A DNA stretch of 64,000 nt, from assembly GCA_039881145.1 (NCBI GenBank), contig JAYKKI010000023.1, positions 2,509,501-2,573,500 of the forward strand, given 5' to 3'. The translations under genes and the position numbers were made by a program. This document shows, in pieces, positions 58,356 through 64,000 of this stretch. The stretch comes from Druceiella hillmani. Taxonomy: Eukaryota > Arthropoda > Insecta > Lepidoptera > Hepialidae. The notes under the pieces are model-generated. The model searched no databases. It was not told the DNA's origin and was given only the letters and a program-made list of their open reading frames with translations. Numbering within the stretch: the stretch's first letter is position 1; each line of letters opens with the position of its first letter.

Positions 58356-58356
<1 letters not shown>

Positions 58357-58438
<82 letters not shown>
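58357..58438. repeat. (TA)n(TG)n(TA)n microsatellite
   Basis: TA repeats, a TGTGTGTGTGTG core, then TA repeats again. Confidence 0.95.
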
Positions 58439-58444
<6 letters not shown>

Positions 58445-58517
58445 CGAAATTTATGATCCTATCTAGCATTTCCGTTCCATCAAGTCAATAGTCTGTAAGC
58501 ATTTAAGCGATAAGATT

Positions 58518-58622
58518 TAATTTTTCACAACTAAATAAAACTACGTGATGTGATAGTTCCATTTAGTTGTGAAAAATTAAATTAAAATAAATTTTTACAA
58601 AGTTAACGCCAAATATATTCAA
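58518..58622 (+). mobile_element. Foldback element copy 4, internally deleted
   Basis: TTTTTCACAACTAAAT and ATTTAGTTGTGAAAAA face each other around AAAACTACGTGATGTGATAG; the long inner arms are gone. The family outer tail AAGTTAACGCCAAATATATT follows on the right. It shows that the element can lose its palindrome and leave a short footprint. Confidence 0.8.
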
Positions 58623-59219
58623 TGATACAAAAGTTATTTACATCACTTCCATGCACAACTGTTAGAGATATTAAACATATGGATAACTCCGAATCCCTGC
58701 ACTCGATCAGAATATATGCAAACTTAATATTTTTAATAATTCATTCGTATTATGAAATATAAAAATACGTACGTCAAATAATGTACCACATGTATTTTGA
58801 ATCGCGCAATAAAATTTTCCACCCGACCGTATGTGGCAAAAGGAATTCTTGAGGAAAACTTGAGGAACCGTCATTTTTATTTTATATAAAGACACATGGC
58901 GTGTGGTTAGAAGAAAGAGCTTTTTGAGTAGGATAATTTTGAATTAAAAACTGTCAAATGTTCAAAATATTAATATCTATATAAACACGTTTTCTTTAAA
59001 AATAATGGAATCAGAAATGCCAAAAACAATTCCGTCAGGAACCCAGATAAAAGTCTGAAATCAAAAGTCGTTAAATGTAAAACAAATCTAAAACATCCGT
59101 GGCAAAAAAATATTGGTGAATATGAATCTTTCGAAATATTCTAGAAGTATTAATAGGGATCTCTGTTAGCAAATACAGACTTTTGTTTAATTAAATTTAT
59201 TAAAAAATATTGCTTCGAC

Positions 59220-59400
59220 ATTAAAATCTTGCTTCGAAACACCGTGCTAATTGTGCGACAGCGCCTTGTTTTCACCGTTGTCTTAATTAATTGTATCGCC
59301 GTCTTATGAGAAAGATTTACGGCTATTGGCCCCGCTTTTCTCCGTGCACGTTCACGTAGGTAATCTACAATGGCTTACTCCGTAACGTCGAGTCGATATT
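59220..59400. other. GC-richer island 15, copy 1
   Basis: GTGCGACAGCGCCTTG, TTGGCCCCGCTTTTCTCCG and GTAACGTCGAGTCGATATTACG with TCTTAATTAATTG. It is almost unchanged in copy 2 (about 62265-62455), which may reflect recent duplication and not constraint. Confidence 0.4.
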
Positions 59401-59608
59401 ACGTCTCGTATTTGTATCCTTAAGACTTTTAATCAATGAAAATATAACGAAACGATTATGTTTGTTCAACATTTTAATTTGAGTCAGTTCGGCGGTTGCA
59501 AAATAAATAGAATGCGTGTCGTATGTACTAAATTTACTAAAAATAAGCATACTATTACAGCTTTAGTTTATTTTGGTTTTTCACATACATATATAAAATC
59601 GGTAGTGA

Positions 59609-59872
59609 ATATATTTGGCGTTAATTTTGCAGAAATTCATTATTCACAATTAAATGAAAATACGTAATGTAGTATCATTTCTACTTTCTTTAAGTTCTTT
59701 ACCACGACCTAGGTTTTGTTGTATTACAACATCTTCAGGTGGACTATTAGCAAAGATGATAGTAATAGTCCACCTGAAGATGTTGCAATACAACGAAACC
59801 TAGGTCGTGGTAAAGAACTTAAATAAAGTAGAAATAATACTACATCACGTAGTTTTATTTAATTGTGAATGA
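59609..59872 (-). mobile_element. Foldback element copy 5
   Basis: Here the one-sided outer tail (ATATTTGGCGTTAATTTTGC, AGAAATTCATTATTC) is on the left, so the element is inverted relative to copies 1-3. Arms run to AACATCTTCAGGTGGACTAT and back. The left arm has AAAATACGTAATGTAG where others have AAACTACGTGATGTAG, a change shared with copy 6, so the insertion predates the segmental duplication. Confidence 0.92.
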
Positions 59873-61363
59873 AGTCGATAGTTATAATTTATCCCAGCTT
59901 GTGAAATAATATAATGACACTATATTTTTAGATCTGATAGAAATTTTTGAATAGCGGGGGTAAAAAATTTTCTTTCGCACACACTATAGAATGGAAACAC
60001 AATTGCCATGCATATCATAAACCCCATTTGCATACCATAAACCCCAAAAATATTGAGTTTAGGAGCTTTTGCTTGGAGTTTTTGGAGGATTTTTTGCGTG
60101 TTTCAACATGCATTCCGCCGATTTTTTATGATTTTCTTAATGTTAAAATTATGGTTGTATTCTTAAAGCATAGACGTAATATAATAGCATAGTTCGTAGC
60201 ATAGACGTAACCCTCTTCGCGTAAATTTGAGCTTTACTCCAGAAGATTTTGTAAATTTAACCGATGTATTTTATTGCATAAAAGTACAGTTAAATACAAA
60301 AAACATAATCTGGTGATAAATTGCTATTTCTAAATCGTTTCAATATTTATTTATCGAGTATTTTATAAAAATTTGAAACAGTCATAAAAATACGTGAAAA
60401 TTGTAATTTTTTGAGTAGTAGAGCTTCTTACGACGCGGTTTGAAACCATTTGTTGCAAACTTCATGTCAAACTTGCAAATTCAGACTTGATAAATTAGCC
60501 ATGGATGACATACATTCTACTCAACGTCTGTAGGTGTGACTTTCGGACATGTATTACCAGTACTAAAAATGTTTCTATTTGTAATGAGTAGTATTAGTTG
60601 CAGAATTTTAAGTGTGGTACTAGATCTCTGAACGTATACGAATCAAAAATAAACTGATAAAAAATAAGATGTTTGTTTCATATTTTAGTTACTAATCAAC
60701 CTATAGTAAACAATCAACCTAATAATGATGCAAAGACATAAATAAATAAGTTACTTGTATACAATCTCACAGTTTTATATGCTTTCTTTTACTATTTTTT
60801 TAAGTGTACCTGTCGTATGTCCACTGAGTACGCATACTTTTTTCCTCAAAATTTCAGTCTTTGAAAGATCAAGCTAATTGTAAGAAAAACGAGATGTATG
60901 AATAAGGACTTTTCATTTTTATAAATTGTCCATATTTATAAACTGTAGTATTATTCTTAATTCCATAATTACCAATAGTTACAATACAAAAGGTCTACGT
61001 TGTTTTTGAATGTCAACATTGTTTGTGAGTTGTTGTTGAAGTTTGATTAACTTAACTCGCCCCTCGTTACTCGTCCGAGCGGAATGCATTATTTAACTTC
61101 CGACACTTGTTTCTTTATGGCGGAAGTTCTCACTTGACCCAGATATTGTATATTGATCCATCTTAAGTCGTTCCATTTTTACTGTCACCTAATTTTGTTT
61201 TTGTCTCTTCATTTTTATTGTCTCGTTATCATTTGTTTCTTGTGATTTATATAGGGTATGTCTTATATACAAAAATGAGCAAAGTATCATTTTCGCGGAA
61301 AACGTTAATAAAGAGATATATGTAATTCATCCTAAAATATGTGGCGTGTGTTAACTGTTAAAG

Positions 61364-61460
61364 CTTAGGATCATAACGTCTAGGTTTTTTAAATTTTAGG
61401 ATCATAACGTCTAAGTTTTTTTAAATTTTAGGATCATAACGTCTAGGTTTTTTAAAAACC
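61364..61460 (+). repeat. 31-32-bp tandem repeat, three copies
   Basis: GGATCATAACGTCTAGGTTT starts at 61368, 61399 and 61431 with TTTAAATTTTA joining the units. Confidence 0.9.
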
Positions 61461-61679
61461 TTTTTGAAATCTTAGGTTTACTGTTGTATATGTTCTTGCA
61501 AATGTCTAGCCTTTGACTAATACCTATTAGTTATACAATAATAATACCTGCTAATATTAAAAATGTGTAAGCATTTTGTTTGCTACCTATAAACTACTTA
61601 GCCAAGCAAGAAATAGATGTCAAATTTGGCATGCTTATAGTCCACATGAAAGAGTATCACATTGCTTATCCGCGACTAT

Positions 61680-61765
61680 TGCAGGTTATCCGTGGTTATC
61701 CACAAATATCACAGGTTATCCGTGGTTGTCCGCGGATATCACAGGTTATCCGAATATTTCAAGTG
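61680..61765 (+). repeat. 30-bp tandem repeat, three copies
   Basis: AGGTTATCCGTGGTTATCC-type units start at 61683, 61713 and 61743. The 30-bp period keeps two frames open (68 and 73 codons), which explains the stop-free frames there. Confidence 0.9.
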
Positions 61766-62264
61766 CTAGTGCCACAAAATAATTGTATCATACCTAAATA
61801 ACTAGGACGGATTCACATGTATTTTGAATCGCGCAATGAAATTTTCCACCCTACCGTATGTGGCAAAAGGAATTCTTGAGGAAAACTTGAGGAACCGTCA
61901 TTTTTATTTTACATATAGACACATGGCGTGTGGTTAGAAAGAGCTTTTTGAGTAGGATAATTTTGAATTAAAAACTGTCAAATGTTCAAAATATTAATAT
62001 CTATATAAACACGTTTTCTTTAAAAATAATGGAATCAGAAATGCCAAAAAAATTCCGTCAGGAACCCAGATAAATGTCTGTCTGAAATCAAGTCGTTAAA
62101 TGTAAAACAAATCTAAAACATCCGTGGCAAAAAAACGTTGGTGAATATGAATCTTTCGAAATATTCTAGAAGAAAAATAGTTTATTTTTAGTATTAATAG
62201 GGATCTCTGTTAGCAAATACAGACTTTTGTTTAATTAAATTTATTAAAAAATGTTGCTTCGACA

Positions 62265-62455
62265 TTAAAATCTTGCTTCGAAACACCGTGCTAATTGTGC
62301 GACAGCGCCTTGTTTTCACCGTTGTCTTAATTAATTGTATCGCCGTCTTATGAGAAAGATTTACGGCTATTGGCCCCGCTTTTCTCCGTGCACGTTCACG
62401 TAGGTAATCTACAATGGCTTACTCCGTAACGTCGAGTCGATATTACGTCTCGTAT
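62265..62455. other. GC-richer island 15, copy 2
   Basis: Duplicate of 59220-59400, identical over long stretches. Confidence 0.4.
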
Positions 62456-62654
62456 TTGTATTCTTAAGACTTTTAATCAATGAAAATATAACGAAACGAT
62501 TTTGTTTGTTGAACATTTTAATTTGAATCAGTTTGGCGGATGTAAAATAAATAGAATGCCTGTCGTATGTACTAAATTTACTAAAAATAAGCTATTACTA
62601 TTACAGCTTTAGTTTATTTTGGTTTTTCACATAAATATATAAAATCGGTATTGA

Positions 62655-62920
62655 ATATATTTGGCGTTAATTTTGTAGAAATTCATTATTCACAATTAAA
62701 TGAAAATACGTAATGTAGTATAATTTCTACTTTCTTTAAGTTCTTTACCACGACCTAGGTTTTGTTGTATTACAACATCTTCAGGTGGGCTATTAGCAAA
62801 GATGATAGTAATAGTCCACCTGAAGATGTTGTAATACAACGAAACCTAGGTCGTGGTAAAGAACTTAAAGAAAGTAGAAATAATACTACATCACGTAGTT
62901 TCATTTAATTGTGAATGAAG
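62655..62920 (-). mobile_element. Foldback element copy 6 (duplicated with its host segment)
   Basis: Same orientation, same left-arm variants and same flanks as copy 5, so it was copied by the segmental duplication and is not an independent insertion. The loop differs by one base (GGTGGGCTATTAG against GGTGGACTATTAG). Confidence 0.92.
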
Positions 62921-64000
62921 TCGATAGTTATAATTTATCCCAGCTTGTGAAATAATATAATGACACTATATTTTTAAGTCTGATAGAAATTTTTGAATAG
63001 CGGGGGTAAAAATTTTTCTTTCGCACACACTATAGAATGGAAATACAATTGCCATGCATATCATAAACCCCATTTGCATACCATAAACCCCAAAAATATT
63101 GAGTTTAGGAGCTTTTGCGTGGAGTTTTTGGAGGATTTTTTGCGTGTTTCAACATGCATTCCGCCGATTTTTTATGATTTTCTTAATGTTAAAATTATGG
63201 TTGTGTTCTTAAAGCATAGACGTAATATAATAGCATAGTTCGTAGCATAGACGTAACCCTCTTCGCGTGAATTTGAGCTTTACTCCAGAAGATTTTGTAA
63301 ATTTAACCGAAGATGTATTTTTATTTCATAAAAGTACAGTTAAATACAAAAAACATAATCTGGTGATAAATTGCTATTTCTAAATCGTTTCAATATTTAT
63401 TTATCGAGTATTTTATAAAAAATTTAAACAGTCATAAAAATATGTGAAAATTGTAATTTTTTGAGTAGTAGAGCTTACGACGCGGTTTGAAACCATTTGT
63501 TGCAAACTTCATGTCAAACTTGCAAATTCAGACTTGATAAATTAGCCATGGATGACATACATTCTACTCAACGTCTGTAGGTGTGACTTTCGGACATGTA
63601 TTACCAGTACTAAAATTTTTCTATCTGTAATGAGTAGTATTAGTTGCAGAATTTTAAGTGTGGTACTAGATCTCTGAACGTATACGAATCAAAAATAAAC
63701 TGATAAAAAATAAGATGTTTGTTTCATATTTTAGTTACTAATCAACCTATAGTAAACAATCAACCTAATAATGATGCCAAGACATAAATAAATAAGTTAC
63801 TTGTATACAATCTCACAGTTCTATATGCTTTCTTTTACCATTTTTTTAAGTGTACCTGTCGTGTGTCCACTGAGTACGCATACTTTTTTCCCCAAAATTT
63901 CAGTCTTTGAAAGATCAAGCTAATTGTAAGAAAAACGAGATGTATGAATAAGGACTTTTCATTTTTATAAATTGTCCACATTTATAAACTGTAGTATTAT

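Larger units (their letters stand above)
58787..60970 (+). repeat. Tandem segmental duplication, copy 1
   Basis: CACATGTATTTTGAATCGCG starts at 58787 and again at 61814, an offset of 3027 bp; homology runs at least to 60954 (matching 64000, offset 3046). Aligned parts differ by a few percent and by indels, for example an extra AGAAAAATAGTTTATTTTT in copy 2 near 62171. The unit carries a GC-rich block, a foldback element and an 81-codon frame starting at TTG (59947-60192) that is open in both copies. That frame has no domain. Confidence 0.95.
60970..61813 (+). other. Sequence between the two duplication copies
   Basis: AT-rich DNA with two minisatellites (listed separately). If the duplication is a simple tandem event this segment is the right end of the repeat unit and should reappear after the window end. 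Confidence 0.5.
61814..64000 (+). repeat. Tandem segmental duplication, copy 2 (runs off the window)
   Basis: Matches copy 1 from 58787 onward with a few percent divergence and no visible end before position 64000. Contains the 81-codon TTG-started frame again at 62993-63238, with few amino-acid changes. Confidence 0.95.

Noticed and set aside
61696..61704. TTATCCACA, identical to the E. coli DnaA box, within a repeated TTATCC array
   Set aside because: The window is clearly eukaryotic, and the motif arises from a 30-bp minisatellite; no origin context exists.

Overview
The window looks like a protein-gene-poor stretch of an insect nuclear genome, most likely a moth or butterfly. The base composition is strongly AT-rich, there are long (TA)n tracts, and there is no dense coding, no operons and no rRNA or tRNA gene. 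The lepidopteran guess rests on dispersed repeats I recognise from memory: a family that opens with TTAGGGTTCCGT and closes with a GCGCGAGTCC / CACTTGGCCG end (positions 1739-2288 and about seven fragments), a Helitron end of the GGGT...CTAG type, and non-LTR retrotransposon fragments. No species can be named. Nearly every long stop-free frame is a by-product of repeats or begins at a non-ATG codon, so I call no confident host protein gene. The one small frame I keep is a 58-codon candidate secreted peptide at 53430-53606.

Layout. 1-5580: AT-rich DNA with the GGTTCCGT element, a 178-bp tandem array ending in a perfect hairpin, a 111-bp triple repeat and a diverged duplication. 5580-9040: long (TA)n, a promoter-like cluster (four-unit heat shock element, TATA, initiator) at 5967-6060, and a 0.5-kb tandem duplication. 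9040-13000: a GC-rich island, then a 137/301-bp satellite with higher-order structure, then the first foldback element. 13000-29000: GC islands separated by AT-rich DNA and several local tandem arrays (235 x3, 205 x3, 77 x6, 168 x3, 31 x5) plus two notable inverted repeats. 29000-41600: mostly featureless AT-rich DNA with a tRNA-headed SINE at 30.5 kb, a GC-rich island at 36.2-36.6 kb, a second foldback element and a 62-bp array. 41600-50000: a Helitron-like element inside a (TA)n tract, a GC island, a non-LTR retrotransposon fragment and a 123-bp array. 50000-58500: a 1.5-kb antisense LINE relic with a YADD reverse-transcriptase box, the small secreted-peptide candidate, a mariner relic, the third foldback element and a second non-LTR fragment. 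58700-64000: a tandem segmental duplication with a period of about 3.03 kb, each copy carrying the same foldback element.

Two themes tie this together. First, GC-rich islands of 100-550 bp recur every few kilobases and carry homeodomain-like and POU-like motifs; I infer, without alignment, that they are conserved regulatory elements in a gene desert or very large intron. Second, the DNA between them is shaped by transposon relics and by an unusual number (about 18) of small local tandem duplications with 2-8 copies.
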